Positions 21,831 through 34,080 of a stretch of DNA of 64,000 nucleotides are shown here, in pieces; position 1 is the stretch's first letter, and every line of letters starts with the position of its first letter. The notes below the pieces were generated by a model. It searched no databases, was not told where the DNA came from, and was given only the letters and a program-made list of their open reading frames with translations. The position numbers and the translations under genes were made by a program. The stretch is from Quillaja saponaria (Eukaryota > Streptophyta > Magnoliopsida > Fabales > Quillajaceae): the NCBI GenBank assembly GCA_029379385.1, contig CM055612.1, positions 8,680,001-8,744,000 on the forward strand, in the 5' to 3' direction.

Positions 21831-24107
21831 ATGGGCAAGAAGCTGGATCCCTCGTTAATTTTCTCCGTGGCTGTATTGTTTGGAGCAATGTTCTTGTATG
21901 TCGCCGCTGACCCTATTGCTGATAAAGAAGTTTTACTTTATTTCCTTCAAAACATGGCTCATAGACGTCCTCTCAACTGGAATAAGAACTCTTCTGTATG
22001 CAAAACCTGGACAGGAGTTATCTGCAATAATGAACAATCCAGAATTATAGCTCTCCATTTGCCTGGAGCTGGATTCCATGGTCCAATCCCCCCCAACAGT
22101 CTTGGTCGCCTGTCAGCAATTCAGACTGTGAGTCTCAGATTGAATAGTATATCAGGTCCTTTCCCTTCTGATTTCTTAAAGCTCAAGAGTTTAACCAACC
22201 TCTATCTTCAATTTAACAAGTTCTCTGGTCCATTGCCATTGGATTTCTCAGTTTTGGAAAATCTTAGTGTTATCAATTTATCAAACAATGCCTTCAGTGG
22301 GATGATTCCTTCTTCAATCTCAAATTTGACTCACCTCACATATTTAAACCTTGCTAACAACTCGCTTTCGGGTGAAATCCCCGCTCTCAATGTTCCTAGC
22401 CTGCAACAGATAAACTTAGCCAACAATAATCTTACCGGAATTGTGCCTAAAGCTCTTCAGAGATTTCCAAGTTGGGCATTTGTTGGCAACAACATTACAT
22501 CGGAAAATGCGTTGGCTCCAGCTCTTTCAATACAACCACCAGATACTCAACCATCAAAGAAAACAAAAAAACTGGGTCATCCTGCATTATTGGGTATCAT
22601 TATTGGTGGTTGTGTTCTGGGTTTTGTGGTTGTTGCAGCTTTCATGATTTTTTGGTGCTCAAATAAAGGAGGTGAAATTGTTTTACCAGTGAAGTCAAAG
22701 AAAAAAGAAATCCCTCTCAGTAAAGCAGCTTCTAATAGACAAGATAAAAATAACAAGCTTGTGTTCTTTGAGGGCTGTAATCTTGCATTTGACCTGGAGG
22801 ACTTGTTGAGAGCATCTGCTGAGGTGCTTGGAAAGGGAACCTTTGGAACCACATATAAAGCCGCTCTGGAGGATGCTACCACGGTGATGGTGAAGCGGTT
22901 GAAGGAAGTGACCATCGGCAAACGTGAATTTGAGCAACAAATGGAGTTGGTAGGAAGAATTAGGCATGATAATGTGGCTGCACTAAGGGCATATTACTAC
23001 TCAAAGGATGAGAAACTGACGGTACATGATTACTATGATCAGGGTGGCATCTCTGTGATGTTGCATGGTATGTCACCCCCTTTAACCTATCTGAGATTTT
23101 GAATTGCTACTCTCACTAGACCATTTTAACTTTTTAATTATAAATCTGCAAATTCTGTATTTGGTGGTTGTGACTCACTAGTAGGAATTGATTCTCAACT
23201 ATAATTGGTTTCTAGATCATTCAACAGCATATATTCTTCTTGTTCCTACCATTTCAGGTTCTAGGTAAATTTACCTTCTACTATTAGTCTAATAATTACT
23301 CAAATATTAGAGTAGGAGGCATGTCATGCTGTATCAAATCACAGGGTTAATTCCACAATGTATGTAGCTATATTCTGTTCCCTGAACATAGTAGAAGTTG
23401 CTTATCCTAGTATTTTAAAGATGTTAGTGCATCATCAATATGCAGGAAACAGAGGAGAGGGCAGGATTGCTTTAGACTGGAATACAAGGCTAAGAATTGC
23501 AATTGGTGCAGCAAGAGGCATTGCTCATATCCACACTCAACATGGTGGAAAACTTGTCCACGGGAACATAAAAGCCTCAAACATTTTCCTCAACTCTTAC
23601 GGATATGGTTGTGTATCTGATATTGGCTTGGCAACATTGATGAGTCCAATTCCCCCACCAGCCCTGAGGACTGCAGGTTACCGTGCCCCAGAAGTAACAG
23701 ACAGCCGGAAAGCAACCCATGCATCCGATGTCTATGGTTTCGGAGTCTTGCTGCTTGAGCTTCTGACAGGAAAGCCCCCTGTGCATGTCACGGGCAGTGA
23801 GGAGGTTGTGCCCTTGGTGAGGTGGGTAAATTCTGTGGTCAGAGAGGAGTGGACTGCTGAAGTGTTTGATGTAGAGCTTTTAAGGTATCCAAATATAGAG
23901 GAGGAAATGGTGGACATGTTACAAATAGGAATGGCTTGCGTGGTGAGAATGCCAGACCAAAGACCAAAAATGCTGGATGTAGTAAGAATGGTGGAAGAAA
24001 TTCGTCGAGTTAATACTGAAAACGGACCATCCCCTGGTTCTATCTCAGAAACTTCAACCCCAACACCTCATGCAACTGAGAATCGATCCTCCTCTGTTCC
24101 ACAATGA
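21831..24107 (+). CDS. LRR receptor-like protein with probable inactive kinase
   Basis: Two exons, 21831-23067 and 23446-24107 (1899 nt, 632 residues). The order is: signal peptide 1-26; LRR N-terminal cap with WTGVIC; about five leucine-rich repeats (75-215); a transmembrane helix at 252-275 ([20 protein letters not shown]); a basic juxtamembrane region; a kinase fold from 325. The glycine loop GKGTFG and Lys355 (VMVKRL) are present, but the catalytic HRD is HGN (451-453) and DFG is DIG (471-473), so phosphotransfer is unlikely. It closely resembles the plant group annotated as probable inactive receptor kinase At4g23740 (about the same length). It probably acts at the plasma membrane as a co-receptor or scaffold. 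The C-terminal tail is Ser/Thr/Pro-rich. A minimal upstream ORF sits in the leader. Confidence 0.93.
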
Positions 24108-24503
24108 GATTCTTTTGTTTTAGCGAATAGTTGTTGGGATGCAGTTCTTATTACTACTGATATTCCAATTATTCTTAATCGGGGCGACAAATTTTAGTCC
24201 TTTTCCTATTCTTGACAAAGTTGGTGGTAGAGTAGTTTAGCTTCTTGATACATCTAATGTCAAAGCATTAAGTTCAATCCATTGCTATTATAAGTTGATA
24301 ATCAAGGCTTTTGGTTGTTATGCACGTGTAATTACGTCGTTGTCCTGTTAATGAAAACCAAATACATCAGCGTCAGTTTTATCTTCCCCAAACTAACCGC
24401 TTCACAGGCACACGCTTAGTTGTAGCAATGGAAAAGGGAGAAAGAGATTATACAGAAGCATGGGAAATTCTTTCTTCTCCCCTCCTCCTCCCCCACCCCC
24501 CCC

Positions 24504-24547
<44 letters not shown>

Positions 24548-25331
24548 CGGAAAAATAGGAATAGCCTTTCTTTCAATTGGATTTTCAAAGTCTTCAGAAT
24601 TCTCAAATGATAGAGCTCATATTCTTGGAATTTCTTGGTTCATTCTTCAGAAATTACTAGAAAGCAGAAACTACTTGGCTCCAGAAAATAACCTAACTAG
24701 CCTGTTTACAATTTGAAAGAAAAGGTCAAGCGTATAAGATGGGTTAGGCATGCGTAACCATCTCACATACAGTTCCAAGTGCTGCAGGAACCTCCTGGTC
24801 CTTTGTAAGAAGATAAGTACTATATTGTAATTTTAAGACTGATGCTAGAGAAAAAAAAAGTTCTATAAAATTCTTTCATGCTAAATATTATGATTTTAGC
24901 TTTCTAATTTTTACCAAACTCCAGCTGTTAACATTGATAGCATTCAACCACTACCTGCCTGGCAGATATAATTTTTAGGTCTAAGTCTCTATCTTGATGA
25001 CAAGACACAGGAAAGAAGTGGCATACACATAATGCATCATCACAAACAATTTCATATCACTTTGGAAAAATCTATATAATCACATTTGATACATCCAGAT
25101 GAATCTGGTTTGAAGTTTAGCAATTACACCATATATTTCCTCATCTAAATTATGGTATAAGAATTACAACCAAAAAAAAAATTAGCAGTAGAAACAACAA
25201 GCAAATTTTCAATGATCTTGGACTTTTTCTAGGCAGAACCCTTTCCATAAAATAAGTGAAGAATCATTCATCTATACCAACAAAAATACCACTTCCTTAT
25301 TATGAACATATCACAGAAGTATAGACTCAAA
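24108..25331. other. Convergent intergenic region with poly-C tract
   Basis: This lies between the converging LRR receptor-like and TH1 genes and contains both 3' UTRs. No additional gene is supported apart from the 42-base C run at 24505-24546. Confidence 0.5.
24505..24546 (+). repeat. Poly-C run of 42 bases
   Basis: An uninterrupted run of 42 C is preceded by a CT/CA-rich ramp (24476-24504). It lies about 400 bp beyond the LRR receptor-like stop codon. The proline-rich open frame across it is an artefact of the repeat. Confidence 0.9.
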
Positions 25332-28300
25332 TCACTTCCTCAGTATTCTTGTTTTAACACCTCCTGAAATTAGTGCATAAACAAGAAAGAAAAAAGAGTT
25401 CAGGATAACAGAGGAATAAATAGGAAGTGCTTTGAATAATAATACCATTAATAGTTAAAACCAAGATTTTATTTTATTTTCCTAAAACTTATGCCACGTA
25501 CCTTCAACTTCATCAAATTGGACTTCCTTGACCACCTCAGCAGCAGCATTATACTCAAACCTACATAAGTGTTAGAAAATGTCCTTTAGAAAGAACAAGA
25601 CCCGCAAGAAACTTTCAAGGCAACTCAACAGGGAAATAAGTTATTCAAAATGATTTAGAATACTTCAACGTTGATGATGCCAGCAATAGCAAATCAATGG
25701 TAGCAAGTATTAAAAAACTCAAAGAAGCTACATTATCCATGGAAGATGGCTATGCTTACAATAAAATCAGATATCTATGATTTTTCTAAAAGTAATGGAC
25801 CAAATGAATATCCCTACAGGACTGACACAAGAGCCTTAGATGTAACATCCTCAATATTTTCTTGTTTCTAAAACATAAAAGCCAGCAAAGAGTATTCAAA
25901 GTTTAGGACTCTATAGACTGACTCTCCCCTAAACAAATTATTTGGCCATCAGACTCTCCTCAAAGTTAGAAGTAGATATTTCTTCCATGAAATTGTATGG
26001 AAAGAAAGAATTAGAAAAGGCTATTTGGTGAATAAATAGTGAAATAAGAGTTTCCACAAAAGGAGCAACACCAGGTTAGCCAACACATCTGCATGTCAAT
26101 GGACAATGTGACAGCTGAGAGCATCAGTTGCGTAAATCAAAACCATGAGATTCAAATGGGGTTGGCCAAGGCAACTTGAGCTTTCCACAACTTTATTTGA
26201 AGCACCTGGTAAGTGGTTACACATAAATAGATGCTGATTTCAAGTAGGTCAAAGATCTAAAGATAAAAATCCCATCATTGCCAGATAATCACAATATTCT
26301 GAGCCAGAAAAACCTAAAACTTTTTCCAGATTCAACCTTTTATACACTAGAACATCTCTTGACTGTTTGATCCAAAAAACTAAAGCAGGCAGTGTTATAT
26401 GGCAGTTATGCAGCATTGATTCCCTAAGGAGAGAAATAAATAAAGAATTTAATAGTTATGAAGCAAAGCGGTGACAGGTGTAAATTTCCTTTACCTATTG
26501 GAAAAAACCACCTCAAGTTCGTAATCAGATGCACTCTTGTTAGCTTCTACTAAAACAGTGACAATTTCAGACTTTCGAGTACTAGCCATGAGTAAATCGT
26601 ATTCTGTAGGAATGACAACTGCAAAAAAATTATCACTCAGTTTACTCAAACACAGCTTCTCTACAGCAGCCAGGGCTATCCTCCTTTTAAGCGCATCTAT
26701 CTCTGGGTCAACGATGTAAATGGCGAAGTCAGTAATTAAAAGGATACGTCGTTTCATCTTCCCTGAACCAGTGAACTTCAAAACTTTATCTGCAAATAGA
26801 ACTTCCTTGTCACCTGTAAAGAAAGAAAAAAACACAGTAGGATTAGGAACAATTAATTAGTAAATCAGCTCTCACTATCTCTATCCTCTCCATTATGACC
26901 TCTTGAATATTTCACATATGGCTTCCCAAACTGAAATAATAACATTCTTTTTCAGAATTCTTAACACCTTTTAATTATTATTTTTTCCCATACTGCATGG
27001 TGTCAAAGAAAATGAGAAAGAACCGTTTATGGCGGTTTGGACATATTATATATAGGACATATCCAACGTATAATTCGGAGATGTGACTTGGTGCAGGTGG
27101 AAGGGGTTACACGGGGTAGAGGGAGACAGAAAACTATATGGGAAGAAGTCCTTGAGAGGATATCATTGCTATGGGCATCACTGAAAATAACCTTGGATCA
27201 ATGTGAATGGAGGAAAAGGATTCATGCAGCCCACCCCAACTAGTTTGGGATTTAAGGCTTCGTTGAGTTGATTCTGCTTGATGTCATGCATTACCTATTA
27301 CCTCTCTTGTGGCAACACTTTTTTGGCATAGCTTTTTTAGAATAATTTACAATTGTCAATATTTTTTTTCAGGATCCCTCCCCAACAAAAAAATAATGTG
27401 TGCTCATCGTATTTTTGTTGCATAAGAAAACAAATTGAAGCTTTTGAAAATTTATTTAACAATCTACTCTGTATGGCTTTTTTAATCAAAAATAAAATTA
27501 TAATTATCAGGGAATTCATTTTTTACCTCTCATGCAGCAGTCTCACAGTACTGATGTAACTCTTATAAAAATGTAGTATACATTGTAGATGGGTCTTACA
27601 TATATGAAAAGCAAAATGAATATAAAAGCAGAAAATAAAGGGAGGAAGCTATGGGACTAGAATCAGGTAGTCCAACAATTGCCAACCCCACTGGTCTCCA
27701 ACAACACAAAAAACGGTTGCATATTATTGCTTTTTCTTATCACTTGTAAGCTTTTGATTGTTGCCCAAGTAGTGTCAAGATAATATGTTTTCCCTGAGTG
27801 CCGTGTACCCAAGGCTCCCCACAAGAAGTAACTTTAGTAGGGACAATCAAATATTCAAATTAGAAGCCTTTTGGCCTTGTTTAGTAGTAGAAAAATAAAA
27901 TATTTTCAATTTCCATTTCTCTACTTCAATCTCCATTTGCAGTTTTCTTTCCCAAGGAAAACTGGGGAGCAACTTAGAAACCTCAAAAAAATAGTTTTCT
28001 AAATTGGAAATACTGAAAAAAAAAAAAAAAAAAAAAAAAACGAGGTTTCTCCAAGACCTATCAAAAACAGACTATGTTTTCAATTGGCACAAGTATCAGA
28101 TTTTGTCATAATCCCATTTTTTCAACTTCCTTGAGATCCCATGACCAATTTAGACATATCTACCAATTTCAACTACCAAACCTAGCACAATAATTTGGGG
28201 GGTTCTAGTCAAGACTACAACAGTTGCATAAGATGAACTCCACAATGAATGGCAACCAAAAAACATGTAAAAGTATAAAAAAATAATAATAATAAAATAA

Positions 28301-29286
28301 TTAAAAATAAAAATTGCAACCATATTGAGTAATTGACATTTATAATGAAAAGATTTAACTCTTCCAAATGCTACAAAGACTCAATCTCACGTGCTGCCAA
28401 AATGATGAAATTACTCAGTGTGCACAAGCAAATTCAGATTAGCAAATGGATGTTTCTTAGAAAATCTCAACCTTATTCACAAGTCTTATTTAAAACTACT
28501 CGAAGTTCTAAATCAAAAATTCACAATGTAAGTAAACAATCATCAAACAACAATCTACTAACTGTACATAATCAACATGCATAGGGCTCAGCTGCAAAGG
28601 TTATTATCACTAGATATCTTATGGAGAACACACCAAAGTTCATTTACAACTCTGTTGCTTCACCATATGAAACCTAAGCAGGCAAAATATATTTGTTAGT
28701 TCAGATTCTCTTTATATCAGGTGAACTGTGAAAAGCATTTTCATATTTAACATTGTTCTGTACCAAATTAGAAAATCGTCACCAAATTCCATTTCAGTTT
28801 TTACTTGGTAATCAATCTCATTAAGTTTGGTTCGTTAAATTTGTAAGCAGCGCCAAAATTATATCTTTCTATTCTCCAGTCAACATTCTATGAGTTCCAA
28901 ACTACCAAATTCAGCAAAGCATAACCTAACCTATAAATGAAATTGAAATTACTAATATATAATCCAGGAACCAATAATTAATTTTACAACTCACCTTGTT
29001 TCTGCAAAATCTTCATCAAATATGGATGTGAAGGCACATCGAGATAGTCCCCTTTGTAGTCTCTGTGACGAGAGGCGCTTCTTCTGACCTTCATGCCCAT
29101 GAATGGCTCCTGATCTTCAGTCAGATTGCTCTCTGACGGTCTCAGGCGAAATCTTTCTTGCTCCTCGTTTTCGCGGTCGTATCGAGCTCCAGGCGGCGAA
29201 TCGTCGTCCTCGGCGGCGTCGTATTTGGGGGCCTGAGATTGGGAATCGTTTATTTGAACCCGTCTCTGAGGCTTGAACCGATCCAT
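25332..29286 (-). CDS. Small protein with a myosin class-I tail (TH1) domain
   Basis: Four exons, 29286-28995, 26813-26495, 25560-25502 and 25363-25332 (702 nt, 233 residues), all GT-AG and in frame. Residues 1-95 are charged and low-complexity with Arg-rich patches, followed by DVPSHPYLMKILQKQGDK. From about residue 98 the sequence follows the Myosin_TH1 pattern: EVLFADKVLKFTGSGKMKRR, ILLITDFAIYIVDP, RRIALAAVEKLCLSKLSDNF, EIVTVLVEANK, VVFSN, ending EVEGGVKTRILRK. TH1 domains bind acidic phospholipids in class-I myosin tails. Here there is no motor domain, so the protein may be a membrane-binding adaptor, by inference. The second exon starts right after a 2.2-kb intron that holds a LINE fragment. 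Confidence 0.85.
27004..27285 (+). mobile_element. 3' end of an RTE-type LINE
   Basis: The plus strand reads (27037-27243) IGHIQRIIRRCDLVQVEG, RGRGRQKTIWEEVLER, then LDQCEWRKRIHAAHPN and a stop. The tail TAGTTTGGGATTTAAGGCTTCGTTGAG follows. This matches the C-terminal end and 3' tail of plant RTE non-LTR elements as I know them. It is 5'-truncated, as is normal for LINE insertions, and lies antisense in the first intron of the TH1 gene. Some codons are degenerate. Confidence 0.7.
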
Positions 29287-30161
29287 CTCTCTGGGTCCGG
29301 ATGAGTCACTACCAACGGGGAGTTCCAGTCCTTCGGAGCTCTGCGGGACTCACGAGAGAGTTGGTTTCGGTGAACTGGACGCATTCCATGCATCATGTGC
29401 CGCTGTTGGTGGGCCCGCTCTCATCTGGATTGTCCTGCTGGTTGGTCACGTTAGCTACCTGCGTGTATCAGCAATAGTATGCTCTACGTTGGAATAAAAA
29501 GTATTTACCAAAAATAACAATAATAATAAGCCTTGACGAATATCCAAAACTAATTTTTGTTTTCCTTTTTCTCTTTTTCTAAGGCAATAAACATAGCAAT
29601 TTGGAAATAGTTTTTTTTTTTTTTTTTTTCTAATTTGAAAATGTGGCTTAGAATATATTTTTTCCTTCTAAAAGAACAAAAAGGGAGAAATATAAAAACT
29701 AATTTTTAAAAAAATTGAGATGTGGTGATAAACAAAAAAAAAAAAAAAATTCAAGATAATGAGACTTGCTCCTGTATAATTTTATCAGCAAATATATCAT
29801 TTTTTTTAGAAATAATAATTTATGCTAGTTGTCAATTATTATACTAGTAATTGATAAAACATTCACTAAAATGATACAAATGTCATATATTTAAACAATC
29901 AATAAAAAAATAAATTAATGTAGTCTCTTATCTGTGTTAATAGTTTTTTCTTCTTCTAAAGTAATTGCTTGTGTAATAAGGGTGAGAAAAAACTGATTGC
30001 AATAAAAAAATTGAACTATTTCACCGAAAAAAATTTGATTGTCCACCTTCGTGGATTATTGATTTGTGTATTGATCAGGTCGGTTGGGTATTTTGATTTC
30101 GTAAAATTTTATTAGTAGTTAACCAAGTGCATACATATTTTGATATATATTTTTAAGTAAA
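29287..30161. other. Upstream flank of the TH1 gene
   Basis: The first 200 bases are moderately GC-rich and probably hold the promoter of the minus-strand TH1 gene. The remainder is AT-rich with homopolymer runs and no gene. Confidence 0.4.
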
Positions 30162-30711
30162 CTAGCATCCTCGCACGCGTTCTCGTGCGTGCTCAGATGT
30201 TTTTTTTAAATTTTTTGTTATATTATGAGTTTTCTTTCACCATTTATTAAATATTGCGGCATAAGAAATTACTTTTATGGAAAGAATTCAGAAATTTATC
30301 ATCGTTCTAATTGATTCTCCATGAAAACCATTCTTCTGAGTTCATGACCATCTTCATTAGACCATTAAAATATATAACGACTTGCATATTGTGTTGATGT
30401 TTGTGAACATCTTCATCAAATCATTGAAATACATAACAACTTACATCTTGTGTTAATTTGATGAAACATAATGGAAAGCAGGAGATGGATAGAGAAGAGC
30501 AAAGAGTTACAGGAAGAGAGAAAGAAGCTTATTCGAGTTTGAATGAAACATAACTGCTTGCAATTGAGTAGCTCTATTTGGCTTTTAATGACTTAAAAGT
30601 CCCTCAAATGTCAAGAGATCAATTTTATATATAATGGGCAAATCATGATATTTTGATTAAAAATAAGGAGAGGACACCATAAGGGTGTTCTCCCTTTTAG
30701 TATAGTATAGA
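30162..30711 (-). mobile_element. Non-autonomous Helitron, 550 bp
   Basis: On the minus strand the element starts TCTATACTATACTAAAAGGG, a typical plant Helitron 5' end, directly after A (30712). It ends with a 6-bp hairpin GCACGC(8-nt loop)GCGTGC, 7 further bases and CTAG, followed by T (30161). Insertion between A and T, a TC start, a 3' hairpin about 10 bases from CTAG and the absence of target duplication are the four Helitron hallmarks. The interior has no long open frame and may include captured sequence (30475-30545 is purine-rich). Confidence 0.82.
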
Positions 30712-31189
30712 TTAGTATAAAAAATTACAATGTTGCCCATGCAATTACCCAAATCCCAACTTTAAATCCCTAATTCTCCTTTATTTTTCCAAATCGACAC
30801 TCTCTGCCTTTGCCTCTGTCTCTTTCTTCTCCTTCACCACCTTTGTTCTTCAATCTTCAATTCTTCATCGTCAACCGTCACTTCCAGTCTATTTGCATTC
30901 AAGAGTTTAGACAATCTTCGTCTTCGATTAATTGAGCTTGGATCTTCGACAAGGACGTGAGAATATCAATCTGAGTTGTTGAAACTTAAAGGAGTAATCT
31001 TGAAATTGTAGTGTACTATACTAATTTAAAAGATGTTTAAGAATGGGTACTTAGAAATAGGTTGCATGAATTAATAAATTATGGTTTGAGGTTTGAATTA
31101 GGGTTAGTGGGGAAAGTAATTTAGGTATTGTTTGTCACAAATATAATGAGAAGACTTGAAAAAAGTACATAATTTTGAATAAATTGCTT
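30712..31189. other. Intergenic, CT-rich block
   Basis: A block at 30770-30960 is CT-rich and resembles a gene leader (TTCTTCTCCTTCACCACC), possibly the former 5' leader of the decayed hAT element downstream. No open frame is supported. Confidence 0.35.
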
Positions 31190-34080
31190 TTAGTCATGCT
31201 GAAAACGAGGACTTTTGTATATTTGTAAGTCAGTTGTTCCCTAGTATGCATGTGCCATCTAGGTGGAAAATAGGTAGAGATGTTTACAAATTGTTTGACT
31301 AAAAAGCACAAATTAAGAATGTGGCTGATTAATAACAAACAAAGAGTGTCACTCACTGATTACTAAATTTTTGTTCAGAATTTGAACTATTTTATGTTTG
31401 ACTGGTCACTTTATTGATGATTCCTCCATAAGAGAATATTAAATTTTTGTTTAGTTTTTTTTTATTACAACAGTAAGACAATTGGAAAAACTATTGAAGA
31501 GTTCTTGTTGAATTGGGGGATACATAAGGTCTTTTGTGTACATTAGATAATGCATCTTCAAATGATGAGACAATTTCTTATTTGGCTAAGAAAGTTACTT
31601 AGGATAATGCTGAATGTTGACTTGATGCATCTTAGGTGTTGTACATACATATATTTAACTTAGTTGTTTATGATGGTTTGATAGACATGGACATAGTTGT
31701 GCTTAGGATTATGACCAAGGATGAAAAATTTGCGTAGGCCAATTGATTTAGTTTACACACATATAGAATCAAAACGCACTAATGAACCCATATAGTTGTG
31801 GTGGAAATAGAGTTGTTTTCACCCGAAACAGAACATGTGCTACAAATTTTTCAGATCTAAATGTAACAAAAGAGAGAGAAAAAGTAAAAATAAGAAGACA
31901 ATTTTGAAAAAAATCAGCCACTGTGTTGATAATTGAAGGTAAAGAAAGCTTATTTGAGATTCTAAGGAAGAGTCTTCGGCTCAGAGATTGAATCTAACAG
32001 GCAGTCAGGCATAACTATCTTCTCTCTGGTCTGTTTTCTCAGCTTTGATTCTTTCTTCTCTCAGCTCTATACTTGATAGGTAACCTCTTCTCTCGTAGGT
32101 TGTGGTGTAGATGACTTGCAGGTGTGGAAGAGCAGGACGATTTGTTGTTTCGCAGGTGTAGAACAAGACTCTTGATGCATAGACTTCTTATTTTCTCAGG
32201 CAAGTAAGTATACTTATTTTGATTTTATTTTATTTTTCTTCTATGCTTTACAAGCTTGTGGGTTTATTTTACCTTTTTTTTTTTTTTTTTTTTCATTTAA
32301 GGCTTATAGATAATATAGACAAATGGAGGCTTTTTAAAAATAAAAAAAAATTATGCTAGTTTAATTTTTTAAATGGTTGAAGAATTTTAGTGTACAAACT
32401 TATATATGTTCATTAACCTAGAACATCATTAGATATGAATTAGTTAATTTTTTTTTTAATCTCAATTATTTTCTTTTTTCTATCAATTTAATTTATTTAG
32501 ATTCTCTCTAAGTATAATTTATTTAGGTTGTTTATATGTTTTATGCTTTTGTAGTTAAAAAAAAGATGACTTCTTTTTCCTCAAAGGTAAGAAACTAACA
32601 GTTGAATATTCAAGATCCAAAAAAAAAAAAGAAGAAGAAAAGAGCAAATGATATTGGTTGGTTGCATTTTGAAAAAAATAGGTAATTTTAGTCAACAAGT
32701 AATTTGTAATTTTTATGAAAAGTAAATTAAGGGATGAGGTATTGCTCGAGACAAATAACACTTAGCTAAACGTTATCCAAATTTTGCAAAGCTGATGTTG
32801 TGTATTATAGCTATGATTGATACTATTAATTTTCTCTTAGATAATTTCAATATTATGGATATGCATCTGCTAAACATTTCACAATTGGTTGGATGTGATT
32901 GTAATTTATTTATTTTTTTTTCAATTTCTATGTCGTTAATGTTTGCATGCCGTTTTCAGAATAATTTATGTTTTAAGACCTATTGAAATGATTCCTCAAA
33001 GTGAAACGTTGTTCCTTGATTATAACTTTTATTAGGTATGTAAGACTCGTTTGGGGGCATCGTATAAGATTGCATAATATAGGTTGTACAATATATTGGG
33101 CTGTATAGTTATTCTGTTATTATACTATTATCTTATCCTTCCACTCCCCACTGTATAGCTTTATACTGTCAAGCATAATATAAGAGGGGTCAACAGTAAA
33201 AGTCTATACTATCTTGTTGCTGTCAAATATTGTATAAGAGCCAACTAGATATTTTTATACTATCATGTTATCTTTATATGATGTACCAAACGAGCCCGTA
33301 AAGTCCTTATCTTATAGGATGTTAAGGTTTAAAAAACGTGTAGAAGTTGAGAATATTAGTATTAAGGCATTTGTGAGTTTGGATGTACCAGTAAGGTGAA
33401 ATTCTACATTTTAATGTTGGAATCAACTGTGAAGCATGAAAATACATTCAACAGGTTAAAGAAATATGATATCCAGTATAGAAATAAGTTTGAGAGTGAT
33501 GCCAAATTAAGGAAAACCACTCATACTAGTGAAGATTGAGAAACAATTAGGTATTTCTAGACTTCTTAAAACTTTTTTATGATGTAACAAATAGAATTTT
33601 TGGTTCCCTAAATGTTATATCACGTGCACACTGTCATGACTTTTGTGACATTTTAGTAGCCTTGCAAAATAGATAGGAAGTGATAATCAATAACTTAAGA
33701 AAAATACATTTAGTATGAAGGAAAAACATGACATGTATTGGGGTAACAATGATAAATTATATGATTATTACATAATTTTTGAACAAACTGATGTGGAAAT
33801 GACTACCTCCGATGTTGGTGCATTTTCTCAACATCGTAGCACTAGCTAGGACATCAAGTGGTGATGATTCTAGTAAGTTTGTCAAGGATTTCATGAAAGA
33901 AATTACTGAAGAAGAGTCTCTAGCTAGCTAGAAATATGAGTTGGATATGTATTTTTTTTTTGAGTCTCACGAGGCTATAACAAAAAAATTGACATTTTAG
34001 GATGGTGGAATCTGAATTCTAAGAAGTATAGAGTGTTAGGCAAATTGGCAATTGATGTTTTTCTTGTCCAATAAATTATG
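31190..34080 (+). pseudogene. Decayed hAT transposase (RICESLEEPER-like), interrupted
   Basis: Pieces of a hAT transposase appear in order on the plus strand with many frame breaks: near 31240 VPSRWKIGRDVYKLF; near 31535 LDNASSNDETISYLAKKV; near 31620 DLMHLRCCTYI and VYDGLIDMD; near 33380 SLDVPV followed by a stop where Trp is usual; near 33570 FYDVTNRIFG-like sequence split by frameshifts; near 33700 MKEKHDMYWGNNDKL; near 33945 ELDMYFFESHEA. The middle (31736-33330) is foreign DNA including a MITE. Several in-frame stops and single-base shifts exclude function. Confidence 0.75.
33044..33298. mobile_element. PIF/Harbinger-type (Tourist-like) MITE
   Basis: The terminal inverted repeats are GACTCGTTTGGGGGCATCGT (left) and, reverse-complemented, CGGGCTCGTTTGGTACATCA (right). 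The flanking triplet TAA occurs at 33041-33043 and 33299-33301, the target duplication expected of PIF/Harbinger elements. It is 255 bp with no open frame and lies inside the decayed hAT element. Confidence 0.7.

Noticed and set aside
24428..24610. Open frame with a poly-proline run.
   Set aside because: Produced by the poly-C tract; no start context or neighbours support a gene.
24741..24800. Minus-strand reading DQEVPAALGTVCEMVTHA followed by TAA, after an AG acceptor, looked like a last exon of the TH1 gene.
   Set aside because: Its phase does not fit the end of the 25560-25502 exon, while the exon at 25363-25332 fits exactly and closes with TGA.
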